This document shows, piece after piece, positions 40,518 through 48,055 of a stretch of 62,086 bases of DNA. The translations under genes were made by a program, and so were the position numbers. The stretch covers positions 1-62,086 of the forward strand of contig NZ_WBOF01000008.1 of NCBI RefSeq assembly GCF_009569385.1, read 5' to 3'. Under the pieces are notes generated by a model that was not told the DNA's origin, ran no database searches, and saw only the letters and a program-made list of their open reading frames with translations. The number at the start of each line of letters is the position of its first letter. The stretch's first letter is position 1. This DNA is from Streptomyces kaniharaensis. GTDB lineage: Bacteria > Actinomycetota > Actinomycetes > Streptomycetales > Streptomycetaceae.

Positions 40518-41594
40518 TTACCGCCACTGCCGTTCCCACCTCTCGCGCTGGGAGCGCTCGACCCGGGCCCGGTAGACCTCCAGCGGGCTGACGTCCTCGG
40601 GCACCGCCAGGCTGGCCTGGAAGTCGTCCTCCGCCTCCCGGTGCCAGCCCCTCGACGGCTGCTCGGCCTGCTCGTCCTCGACCCGCCGGGCGGCCCGCTG
40701 GCGGGCCTCCTGCAGGGCGGCGCGGGCCGGGGCGGCCCCTGCCCGGTTCCACTCCGGCAGCTGGGCCTGGCGGGCCAGCAGCGCGGCGTACCGGCCGTGC
40801 TCCTCGTCGGCCCGCCAGCCGTCCGCCAGCACGGGCGGGCGGGCCTGGTCCCACTCGGTCCGGGTCTTGATGATCCGCCACAGCCGGTGGCCGACCAGGG
40901 CGGCGAGCGAGCGGGCGGAGCGGGTCTGCACCGTGATGGCCTCCACCAGCTCGCTGGCGGTCGCCCGGCGAAGTGCCAGCGCGGTGGGCTCCGCCAGCCC
41001 CTCCAGCTCACGGGCCGACAGCACCCCGGCCCCCCCTCGCTGGTGCTGCCACCAGCGGCGGCACCGGGCGAGCACCTGCCGCGCGGCGGCCAGTTCCTCG
41101 GCGCTGGGCGCCTGGCGACGGCGGGGCGGTCGCCATGCGTCCTCGTCCCCGAGCTCGCCGGTTTCCCCTGGGGTGGTGAACGTATCTCCCCACAGGGGAG
41201 ATAGCGCCTTCGCGGTATAAGGAGACGTCTGACACTCAGTGGGAGAACCAGAGTCTGGTGTGACATCAGGGGCGGTGCGGGGGGCGGGGAACGGCTCCGC
41301 TGGCGGTTCCAGCGAGACCGGCGTGATCGGGGCCTGGGAGAGGTGCCCGAAGTACGAGTCGGCGTCGTCGGGCTCGGGCAGCGCGTCGCTGTCCCACAGC
41401 CGCAGGGCCTCCTCCAGGTCCTCGGGCAGGCCGGGCACGACCAGGTCCACCGGGACCTGGAGCTGGTAGCGGGCCGGGTAGCCGGGGGCGGCGTGCTGCA
41501 GGCAGCGCACCCACCCGGCCTGGACGGCCATCCGCAGGGCACGCCAAGCCGACCGCTCGGAGACGCCCTGAGCGGCCTTGTAGGTGTTGATCAT
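40518..41594 (-). CDS. Winged-helix protein, candidate replication initiator, 358 aa or longer
   Basis: The N-terminal region (YKAAQGVSERSAWRALRMAVQAGWVR...YPARYQLQVP) is a GntR/MarR-like winged helix, as in Streptomyces HTH plasmid replication proteins. The rest is helical and Arg/Ala/Glu-rich. ATG 41594 would begin inside the winged helix. The same frame stays open to a stop at 41895-41897 and reads sensible protein (RTTWYRLTCLAHERRRHGD... ALLQHATYES), but contains no ATG, GTG or TTG. A non-standard start or a sequence error is possible. The AT-richer gap beyond it could be the origin. Confidence 0.6.
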   Translation of the reverse strand: MINTYKAAQGVSERSAWRALRMAVQAGWVRCLQHAAPGYPARYQLQVPVDLVVPGLPEDLEEALRLWDSDALPEPDDADSYFGHLSQAPITPVSLEPPAEPFPAPRTAPDVTPDSGSPTECQTSPYTAKALSPLWGDTFTTPGETGELGDEDAWRPPRRRQAPSAEELAAARQVLARCRRWWQHQRGGAGVLSARELEGLAEPTALALRRATASELVEAITVQTRSARSLAALVGHRLWRIIKTRTEWDQARPPVLADGWRADEEHGRYAALLARQAQLPEWNRAGAAPARAALQEARQRAARRVEDEQAEQPSRGWHREAEDDFQASLAVPEDVSPLEVYRARVERSQRERWERQWR

Positions 41595-42204
41595 GCGGGG
41601 GACGTCGCGGATGATCCCGCGCGCCCCGGACTCGTACGTGGCGTGCTGCAGCAGCGCCTGGACGGCGTCGCCGTGGCGGCGGCGCTCGTGGGCAAGGCAG
41701 GTGAGGCGGTACCAGGTGGTGCGGTGGACCGCGGGGAACCGGAGGGCTCCCGGGCTGGTCTCGGAGTCGGTGACGATCTGCGAACTGGACGACGTGGGAC
41801 GCTCGGTCGTGGTGGTGTGACTCGGCGTGTCAGATCGGGGCAGTGCTGTGCAGACCGGTGAGCTGACGGCTATAGTCGTCTCCCGGATGAACGCTTAAAA
41901 GGGTGTGTCGTCCTGGACCTCGGAACCCGGCGCGGTTGGTAGCCATTGGGCGGGAATCGAGAGTCAGACAACAGCGGTATGTAGTTGACGTGGTGTGCGC
42001 CTCACGGGACGGCAATCCCGGCGGGGCGCTTCTACGTGTCTGGGGGACGTCTAGGCGATCTCCAGATCCGATCGGTTTAAGCCATCGGGCAGCATTTCAC
42101 AACTCCTACGGTCCGTGCTGGTGATGACACGCACTCCTGTGGTCACTGGGATGGAACGTCCCGATTTGTGATGGTCCGAAGATCGGAAATTCTGCGACGG
42201 CGGC
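41595..42204. other. AT-richer gap, candidate origin of replication
   Basis: The first 300 bases may encode the N-terminus of the winged-helix protein. From about 41895 to 42204 there is no gene, and the base composition is clearly less GC-rich than elsewhere (TTAAAAGGG, GGTTTAAGCC, GGAAATTCTG). I see no regular iterons. Origin status is inference from composition and neighbourhood. Confidence 0.4.
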
Positions 42205-42576
42205 TCAGCCGCGCTCGTGCAGGTCCGTCCTGACGCCGAACCACCCCCGGTAGTGCAGCCGGGCGGCGAGTGCGGCGGCGGCTTCCTCGGGGCCGGCCTG
42301 GACGGCGAAGTGCTCGGTGGCCAGCTCCTGGACCCGGGCGACGGTGACGTACCGGCAGCCGTCCGGCCCGGCCGGAGTGAACGTGATCGCCATGTCCGCG
42401 GCCGACCGCAGCAACCGCCGGCGGTGCTCCCGGCCCCGCTCGGCGGCCGCCTCGACCTCGGCCAGCTGGCGGGCCCGGCGGAACGGCCTCACCACCACCA
42501 CGGCGGCGCCGGCCCCCAGCATGGCGGCCACGGTCTCCAGCAGCACCCTGCCCCCTTCTCGTTCGTACTTCGGCAT
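42205..42576 (-). CDS. Single-pass membrane-anchored hypothetical protein, up to 123 aa
   Basis: One N-terminal hydrophobic segment (LLETVAAMLGAGAAVVVVRPF) is followed by a basic stretch (RRARQLAEVEAAAERGREHRRRLL) and a small soluble domain. ATG 42576 or GTG 42546 (with AGAAGGGGGCAGG before it) could be the start. Not recognised. Confidence 0.65.
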   Translation of the reverse strand: MPKYEREGGRVLLETVAAMLGAGAAVVVVRPFRRARQLAEVEAAAERGREHRRRLLRSAADMAITFTPAGPDGCRYVTVARVQELATEHFAVQAGPEEAAAALAARLHYRGWFGVRTDLHERG

Positions 42577-42585
42577 CTTGCCCTC

Positions 42586-42613
42586 GGCCCGCCCGGGGAG
42601 AACCGGGCGGGCC
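42586..42613 (-). terminator. Hairpin between the 74-aa and 123-aa genes
   Basis: GGCCCGCCCGG / CCGGGCGGGCC: a perfect 11-bp stem with a 6-base loop, 14 bases past the stop at 42627. Confidence 0.75.
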
Positions 42614-42626
42614 AGCTGCGGACCGG

Positions 42627-42851
42627 TCAGCGGAACTCGATGCGGCCTTCGTCGCCGGCGGGGCGGGCGACGACGGACAGCCGGAGGCGTCCGTCCGGCA
42701 AGGGGACCATCTCGACGGCGTGGAAGGCGCCGTCCCGGCCCCCGATGGCGTCGGGGGTGAAGGCGTCGCCGGGCAGGTCGATGCTGCCGCCGTTGTTCAT
42801 CAGGATGGCGATCAGCATCGCGTGGGACATGTCCTCCGGGGTGGCGGCCAT
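42627..42851 (-). CDS. Small hypothetical protein, 74 aa
   Basis: GAGAGGATC precedes ATG 42851. Helical start (MSHAMLIAILMNNGGSIDLP) and beta-rich end (AFHAVEMVPLPDGRLRLSVVARP). Not recognised. Lies downstream of the coiled-coil gene by 38 bases and is probably co-transcribed. Confidence 0.7.
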   Translation of the reverse strand: MAATPEDMSHAMLIAILMNNGGSIDLPGDAFTPDAIGGRDGAFHAVEMVPLPDGRLRLSVVARPAGDEGRIEFR

Positions 42852-42889
42852 GGGGTGATCCTCTCGTCTCGGAGTTGACGGCCCGCCGG

Positions 42890-44047
42890 TCAGCGGCCGG
42901 CCTTCTTGTCGGTGGCGGCGGCCAGCTGGCCCTCCAGCTCGCTGATCCGGTCGGCGGCGGCCTGGGCGGCGGTGGCGGCCTGGTGCTTCTCCTCCAGCAG
43001 CTCCTCGACGCGGGCCCGCAGCTCCTTGGCGGTCTCCTCCATGTCCTTGACGGTCTGGCGGTGGTCCTCCCGGGCGGTCTTCGCCGACTCCTTGAGCTCG
43101 GAGATCGTCTCGTCCTTCGCCTCGGCCGTCGCGGTGGCCTTGGCGACCAGGACGGCGGCCTTCTGCTCGACGTCGGCGGCGTGGGCCTTGGCCTGGTCGC
43201 GCTCGCCCTCGGCGGTGGCCTTGTCCGCTTCGGCCCGGGTCACCTTCTCGGCGGCCTCGGCCAGCGCCTCCTGGAGCTGGCGCTGCTCGGCCTCGCGCTC
43301 CTCGGCGGTGGTGGCCTTGAACGCCTCCAGCTCCGCCGTGAACTCCGCCAGCTCGCCCTGGGCCTGGGCCACCTCGGCGGCCGCCGTCTCGCGGACCTGC
43401 GTCACCTGGGCCTCGGCCACCGCCTGGGCCTGCAGCACGCGCTCCTCGGCGGCCTCCTGGGCGGCCGCGATGGCGGAGGTCTTCTCCTCCTCCAGCCGGG
43501 CTGCGTCGGCCTCGAACTGCGTGCGGGCCTCCTGCAGCTCGGTGTCGGCCTGGTCTGCGGCGTCCTCGGCCTGCTTCCTCTCCGCCCTGGCCACGTCACG
43601 CTCGGCCTGGGCGGCCAGCCGCTGCTTGTGCTCCAAGGCGAGCGTCTTCCGCAGGTCGGCGACGTCGGCGGCCGCGCTCTCCTTCTCGGTCTGGATCTCG
43701 GCGGCCGCGGCCTCCGGGTCGGCGATGGTCTCCAGCCGCTCGATCACCGCGGGCAGGCGGTCCAACAGTGTCTGCACCGACGCCAGCACGTCCTTGCGGA
43801 GCAAGCCGACGCCTTCGATCGCCTCCTTCACCGGGCGGTCCGACGCGGTCTCCTCCCCGCCGGCGCGCTGGCGGCGCTTCTTCTCCCGGTAGGCGGTCAG
43901 CGCGGTGTGCTTCGGGTTGTCGCAGTACTTGTTGGGCTGCCCCACCCCTTCGGAGGGGATGGGCGGCCTGGTGCACCCCGGGAACGCGCACACGGCCGCT
44001 CCGGCGGCGCTGTCGTCGCCGGGGACCTCTGCGGGCTGCTCGCTCAT
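42890..44047 (-). CDS. KfrA-like coiled-coil protein with N-terminal zinc motif, 385 aa
   Basis: The N-terminus has CAFPGC-TRPPIPSEGVGQPNKYCDNPKHTALTAYREKKRRQR, a possible Cys/His zinc-binding, DNA-contacting motif. From about residue 95 to the end it is an almost unbroken Ala/Glu coiled coil. KfrA-type plasmid proteins combine a DNA-binding head with a long coiled coil and autoregulate their promoters while aiding partition. This one has a zinc motif instead of the KfrA helical head. ATG 44047 has GAGAGG. An 11-bp inverted repeat lies 65 bases upstream. Confidence 0.72.
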   Translation of the reverse strand: MSEQPAEVPGDDSAAGAAVCAFPGCTRPPIPSEGVGQPNKYCDNPKHTALTAYREKKRRQRAGGEETASDRPVKEAIEGVGLLRKDVLASVQTLLDRLPAVIERLETIADPEAAAAEIQTEKESAAADVADLRKTLALEHKQRLAAQAERDVARAERKQAEDAADQADTELQEARTQFEADAARLEEEKTSAIAAAQEAAEERVLQAQAVAEAQVTQVRETAAAEVAQAQGELAEFTAELEAFKATTAEEREAEQRQLQEALAEAAEKVTRAEADKATAEGERDQAKAHAADVEQKAAVLVAKATATAEAKDETISELKESAKTAREDHRQTVKDMEETAKELRARVEELLEEKHQAATAAQAAADRISELEGQLAAATDKKAGR

Positions 44048-44111
44048 GGGCTCGACCTCTCGACTCCGGGGCGGACCGCCCGCCCCGACTATTCCATAGC
44101 ATAGCACACCC

Positions 44112-44145
44112 TTGCATTGCATGTCAGCCATGATATGCAATGCAA
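44112..44145. promoter_or_regulatory. TTGCATTGCAT inverted repeat upstream of the coiled-coil gene
   Basis: TTGCATTGCAT (44112-44122) and ATGCAATGCAA (44135-44145) are perfect 11-bp arms with a 12-bp spacer, in an unusually AT-rich 60-bp segment. Probable operator and promoter for the KfrA-like gene. Confidence 0.75.
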
Positions 44146-44603
44146 CGCAATGAAATTCGGGGGTGTTCGCCGCCGGCTGACCGGGCCCCGCTCGGCCGGC
44201 GGCTCGCCAGTCCTCCCCCCGAGCTGGGGGTGGTTCCCTCGTTGGGCGGCCTCACGGTGGGGGCGCGGCCTGGTGGGGGGCCAGGGACCGGGCGCCTCTT
44301 GGGCGCCCGGCCTGGGAGGGAGTTTCCGGTGGTCGTCGCCCCCCGGGCGGCGGCCGGCGGAAAGTCCTGGACAGGTCGCCCTGGTCCTCCGCCGGGCTGT
44401 GCCAGGGTGCGGAGGGCGTCCGGCGAGGGGGCCACCCCCAGCTCCCCCGCACCCACCCCACCACCAACGGCGAGAACCGCCCGGCACGGATCTTGAGGCC
44501 ACCCCCTCCGCAGGGTTGGCCCGTCGGAGACGATCTCTGACCCGCACCCGGGGCAGCGCCTGCGGGCACGGCACGGGCCCCCGGTGTGCGGCAGACTGGG
44601 CAG
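44146..44603. other. Non-coding region spanning the copy-2 start
   Basis: No supported gene. A perfect 9-bp hairpin CCGGGCGCC/GGCGCCCGG lies at 44288-44310. The sequence from 44375 on is the second copy of window base 1, so this is where the circle closes. Confidence 0.6.
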
Positions 44604-44776
44604 GTGACGAACCCTCAGACTCCCCGCCGGCCGCTGTGGCTCCCCCAGCAGCACCCGGCCGCCCCGCCCGCCGACCGTGGGACCCGGCCGGACCCCTGGG
44701 AGGGCCTGGTGCCCCCGCCCTCGGCCCCGGTGCGCCCGACCACCGGCCGCCGACCGCTCGGCCTGCGCCCCGACTC
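44604..44776 (+). pseudogene. Short proline-rich ORF interrupted by the transposon (copy 2)
   Basis: Same as 229-401: GTG start, interrupted at GACTC (44772-44776), three codons before its original stop. Confidence 0.3.
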
Positions 44777-44895
44777 TGAGACCGGAATCGGTTGTTGGCC
44801 CCTGATCCGTCGATCGGTGCTGGTGGAGGATCGTGTAGGAATCGATAGTTGGCCCAGTTCGGAACCGATAGTTGGCCTGAGCAAGTCGCGCAAAG

Positions 44896-46782
44896 TCACG
44901 GAGAGTAGTCACCTGGTTGGCGATCTGCGCTGCCGATCAGGGCCCGGACCCGGTCGTCGAGGACCGTCCGTAGCCTGTGGTCTGTGGCGTGATGGATGTG
45001 GTGCAGAATCCGGAGCTCGGGTGTCCCGGGCCCAACTCGGCGGTTGAAGGCGGACAGCGGCGCTCGGAACGAGGGTGCGAGCTGCCATTCGCTGCCGGTG
45101 ACGGCGGCCCAGACGTAAGCGGAGGCGCACTCCCGGAGTAGCTCGTGGGAGCTTGTCCGCGGGCCTTGACCGAGCATCCGGCCTAGCTGTTGGGTGATGG
45201 TGTCCCAATCGGAGTGCCCAAGGTGCCAGAAGGCGAGGTTCTGGCGGCGCTGGTAGTAGTTGACGGGTTCTCGGGCGATGTGCTGGGTGAGGGCCTCGAA
45301 GGCCTCGGCGATATCCGCGCTCAACAGCGGATGGGCGCTGTTCTGGCTCGGATGGAGGTTCTGACGCATGAGCGCGCCGGGGCCTGAGCGGTCCCAGCTA
45401 TGGGGAATGCCCAGCAGCTCGGCTGCTGCGTCGACGGAACAGCCCGCAGCGGCCTGGACCAGTTGGACTGCCACGACTCGGCGGAACTGGACGGGCTTTC
45501 GCAGGTGCCCTGGAGGTGCCCCGTTCTCTGCCAGGACGGTGAGCCAACTGCCCGGGGGACGCTGAGGGATGTGCTCAGGCAGGTAGCCGCGTTCGCGCAC
45601 CGGGATGACTAGCGGGCCGGTGTGCGAGATATGCGTAGGCACGAAGATCTTTTGGCAGCACTGCTCGACGTCGTGCCTGAAGAGCGGTGAACACCTGGTC
45701 CTCAGGATGTCCCAGGTCTGGCTCCAGGCGGATGCGTCGTAGCGCGGGGCGCGTCCTGCGAGGTTGTGGATTTCGGCCCGGAACGCAGTTCTCGGCAGGC
45801 GGACGAGCCGGTCGGCGAGGCTGAGCACTTCTGCGGAGGCCGTGCTGGCGGTGGGCAGAGCGCCCCAGCGTGGCTGTGTCTGTCCGGGCCAGGGCCCGTG
45901 AACACCGCGTCTGTACTCGTCCATGAGCTGCGAGATGGCGCCGCTGGGTGGCCCGGCTGGGTCTGGCGGCTGCCGGGCCGCGGTGATGAGAGCGACAGCG
46001 ACTCGAAGGTCCGAGAAGCGCGAGATTGCCGTCGAGGGGTAGTGGCCGGGTTCCAGCATCGTCTGGAGCCTGCGTTGAAGGTCAGCGAGGTCCGGAGCGA
46101 GCTGTGTTGCGGGGCTGGCCGCGAGATCGTCCAGCGGGTGGCCGCAGACCGTGCCCTGAGGCCCGGCTGAGACCCGGTTGCGGCAGCGTGCGGGGTGAAG
46201 GTGGCCGAGGCCCGGGAGGGGAACAAGCTGGGGGCTCTTTGCCCATGATCCGGCCTGGGCCGGCCGCCGACAGCGTGGGCAGGTGTCGACGAGCATGCGG
46301 TTGTGTTCCAGACAGGCGAAGATCACGGGCAGGCGCCAGGACAATTTCCAGGGTCCGCCGTGCAGTTGCTGGATCCGGCTCCCGTCGCCGGCGAGGCAGT
46401 CCGGGCAGTAGCGGCTGGACGACAGCAGCATCCACTCGGTGGTCACCGTTCGGGGTCGTGGTGCTTGTCCGGGCCAGACCAGGACGTCGGCGACCGGAGG
46501 GTAGTGGCTGCTCCAGGGGCGGAGGGTCAGCTGGTCGGACTCGTCCTCGGTCAGCCGGGTCGAGCGGGCGAACGCTGCCCGGACGTTCGCTTCGAGCATG
46601 AACAGGTGCCGGAGCGGGGCCTGGCCCCGGTCCTCGAATGCGAGCCCCGTTCGCCTGACCACCTGGGTCGGGGTCAGATCGAGGTGATGGGCGAGTCTCA
46701 GGACGAATCCGGGCAAGCCCTCGCCGGGCAGCGGGGCCAGGCTCCTTGGCAGCGGAGGGTGTGCGTCACGGCCAGGAACCAT
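44896..46782 (-). CDS. tniQ: TniQ/TnsD-family target-selection protein, 628 aa
   Basis: TniQ proteins bind or recognise the target and recruit TnsC. The N-terminal TniQ signature is LPRSLAPLPGEGLPGFVLRLAHHLDLTP. The zinc module has Cys126-x2-Cys129, Cys157-x2-His160 and Cys168-x2-Cys171 (RYCPDC, ACLEH, TCPRC). A long C-terminal half (to 628) with Cys/Trp-containing helices (LLGIPHSWDRSGPGAL) makes it TnsD-sized rather than the short CRISPR-associated form. It could therefore bind a specific target sequence itself. ATG 46782 lies four bases after the tnsC stop; the longer upstream frame (to 47025) overlaps tnsC out of frame. Broken in copy 1. Confidence 0.9.
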   Translation of the reverse strand: MVPGRDAHPPLPRSLAPLPGEGLPGFVLRLAHHLDLTPTQVVRRTGLAFEDRGQAPLRHLFMLEANVRAAFARSTRLTEDESDQLTLRPWSSHYPPVADVLVWPGQAPRPRTVTTEWMLLSSSRYCPDCLAGDGSRIQQLHGGPWKLSWRLPVIFACLEHNRMLVDTCPRCRRPAQAGSWAKSPQLVPLPGLGHLHPARCRNRVSAGPQGTVCGHPLDDLAASPATQLAPDLADLQRRLQTMLEPGHYPSTAISRFSDLRVAVALITAARQPPDPAGPPSGAISQLMDEYRRGVHGPWPGQTQPRWGALPTASTASAEVLSLADRLVRLPRTAFRAEIHNLAGRAPRYDASAWSQTWDILRTRCSPLFRHDVEQCCQKIFVPTHISHTGPLVIPVRERGYLPEHIPQRPPGSWLTVLAENGAPPGHLRKPVQFRRVVAVQLVQAAAGCSVDAAAELLGIPHSWDRSGPGALMRQNLHPSQNSAHPLLSADIAEAFEALTQHIAREPVNYYQRRQNLAFWHLGHSDWDTITQQLGRMLGQGPRTSSHELLRECASAYVWAAVTGSEWQLAPSFRAPLSAFNRRVGPGTPELRILHHIHHATDHRLRTVLDDRVRALIGSADRQPGDYSP

Positions 46783-46786
46783 CGAC

Positions 46787-48055
46787 TCAGGCCCCGCCCG
46801 CGGCTGCCCTGGGGCCGAGGTCGTCGAAGACGGTGTTGCGCGGGCGCTTCTGCCGTCGGGTCGGAGGCTTCTTCGCCTTGGAAGAGGAGAGGTCCGGAAC
46901 GATGGGGATCTCCCCGGCTCCGGGATCGCGGCCCAGTGCGTCGAGGCTGATGGTGATCGTGTCGAGAAGCTCCTCGTCGAGGTACTCCTTCCCGCTGGCC
47001 ATGGCCTCCATGGCGCCGTCCTCAATCAGGCGCGCGAGCAGGCCGATGACACCGTTGGTGCGGCGCCTCAGGTATTCGGGCATGGTGCCCCCGGTGAGCA
47101 TTCCTGGCCAGGCCTTGAACAGCCGCAGGCCGTCTTCCAGGCCGGCCAGGTGGTCCAGGAAGGCCTCGATGCCTTCCGAGGTGGTGCATTCGAAGGTCCC
47201 GAGTTCGACGAGGTCGAAACGGCGCTCGGTCTGGGTCACCTCCAGGCCGTGGACGTGGGTGCTCGCCGAGGGCGGGAACACCCACTGGCGGGCCCGGGAG
47301 TCCCACTTCGCCTTCCGCAGCAGGCCGGAACCGGGGATGTCGGCGCCGATCAGGACGAGGGTGACGTTCATGCTCATGAACGCCCGGATCAGATCGAGGA
47401 CGTCCTGGTCGTCGGCCCGGTGCATGCGGAGTCTCGTGATGTCGTCCAGAATCAACGCGCGGACCCCATGGCCGTCGAGCGAGGCCGCGACCTGCTGGAC
47501 GAGCTGGGGAAGGGTCAGGCCCTTCGTGTGGGCGCCGAAGAAGTCGAGGATCGCCTGGCAGGTGCTCTTCGGCGTCGCGGTGACCGGCGTCTGGACATAG
47601 ACGACAGGGGCGTGAAGCGCTCGCGTTCCGGGCATCGCGTGCGGATTGATCTGGTGGCCCGCTTCCCGGAAGGTGACCTCGAACTCGGCGGCGATGTCGC
47701 AGACGGTCTCGGTCTTTCCCTGGTAACCGAGGCCGAAGACCATCACCCCAGGCCAGGTCGCGGACGTGAGCCGCATGGCGTTGCCCCGGATGCGCCGGTC
47801 GACGAGAGAGGCGACCCTCTTTGCCATCGGTGTCTCCTGCAGCGGCATGTTGACGTGCGTCGCCGTGCGGTGCAGGTTGTGGAGCGCTTTGTCGCGATCG
47901 CTCATCGCCTGCCACTGGTCCAGGGACAGCCGGGGCGCCGGGACGAAGGACCGGCGGGACCGGCAGTAGTACTGCCAGCCCTCGTGGGTGTCCCGGCGGG
48001 GAGGCTTGCCGCCGAGGATCTCGGCGAGCGGGTGGGTCGGTGCGGCATCGGTCAT
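46787..48055 (-). CDS. tnsC: TnsC-like AAA+ transposition regulator, 422 aa (reference copy)
   Basis: The ATP-dependent regulator that links the TniQ-marked target to TnsA/TnsB and forms filaments on DNA in related systems. Walker A is FGLGYQGKTET (Lys114; the GxGxxGKT spacing with Tyr-Gln is atypical) and Walker B is ALILDDI (Asp204-Asp205). Sensor-type VLIGADI follows near residue 233. A basic C-terminal tail (SSKAKKPPTRRQKRPRN) may contact the transposase. ATG 48055 overlaps the tnsB stop (ATGA). Confidence 0.92.
   Translation of the reverse strand: MTDAAPTHPLAEILGGKPPRRDTHEGWQYYCRSRRSFVPAPRLSLDQWQAMSDRDKALHNLHRTATHVNMPLQETPMAKRVASLVDRRIRGNAMRLTSATWPGVMVFGLGYQGKTETVCDIAAEFEVTFREAGHQINPHAMPGTRALHAPVVYVQTPVTATPKSTCQAILDFFGAHTKGLTLPQLVQQVAASLDGHGVRALILDDITRLRMHRADDQDVLDLIRAFMSMNVTLVLIGADIPGSGLLRKAKWDSRARQWVFPPSASTHVHGLEVTQTERRFDLVELGTFECTTSEGIEAFLDHLAGLEDGLRLFKAWPGMLTGGTMPEYLRRRTNGVIGLLARLIEDGAMEAMASGKEYLDEELLDTITISLDALGRDPGAGEIPIVPDLSSSKAKKPPTRRQKRPRNTVFDDLGPRAAAGGA

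Noticed and set aside
44896..47025. A 709-aa TniQ starting at 47025
   Set aside because: The first 81 residues lie within tnsC in a shifted frame. ATG 46782 follows the tnsC stop by four bases and begins the TniQ signature.
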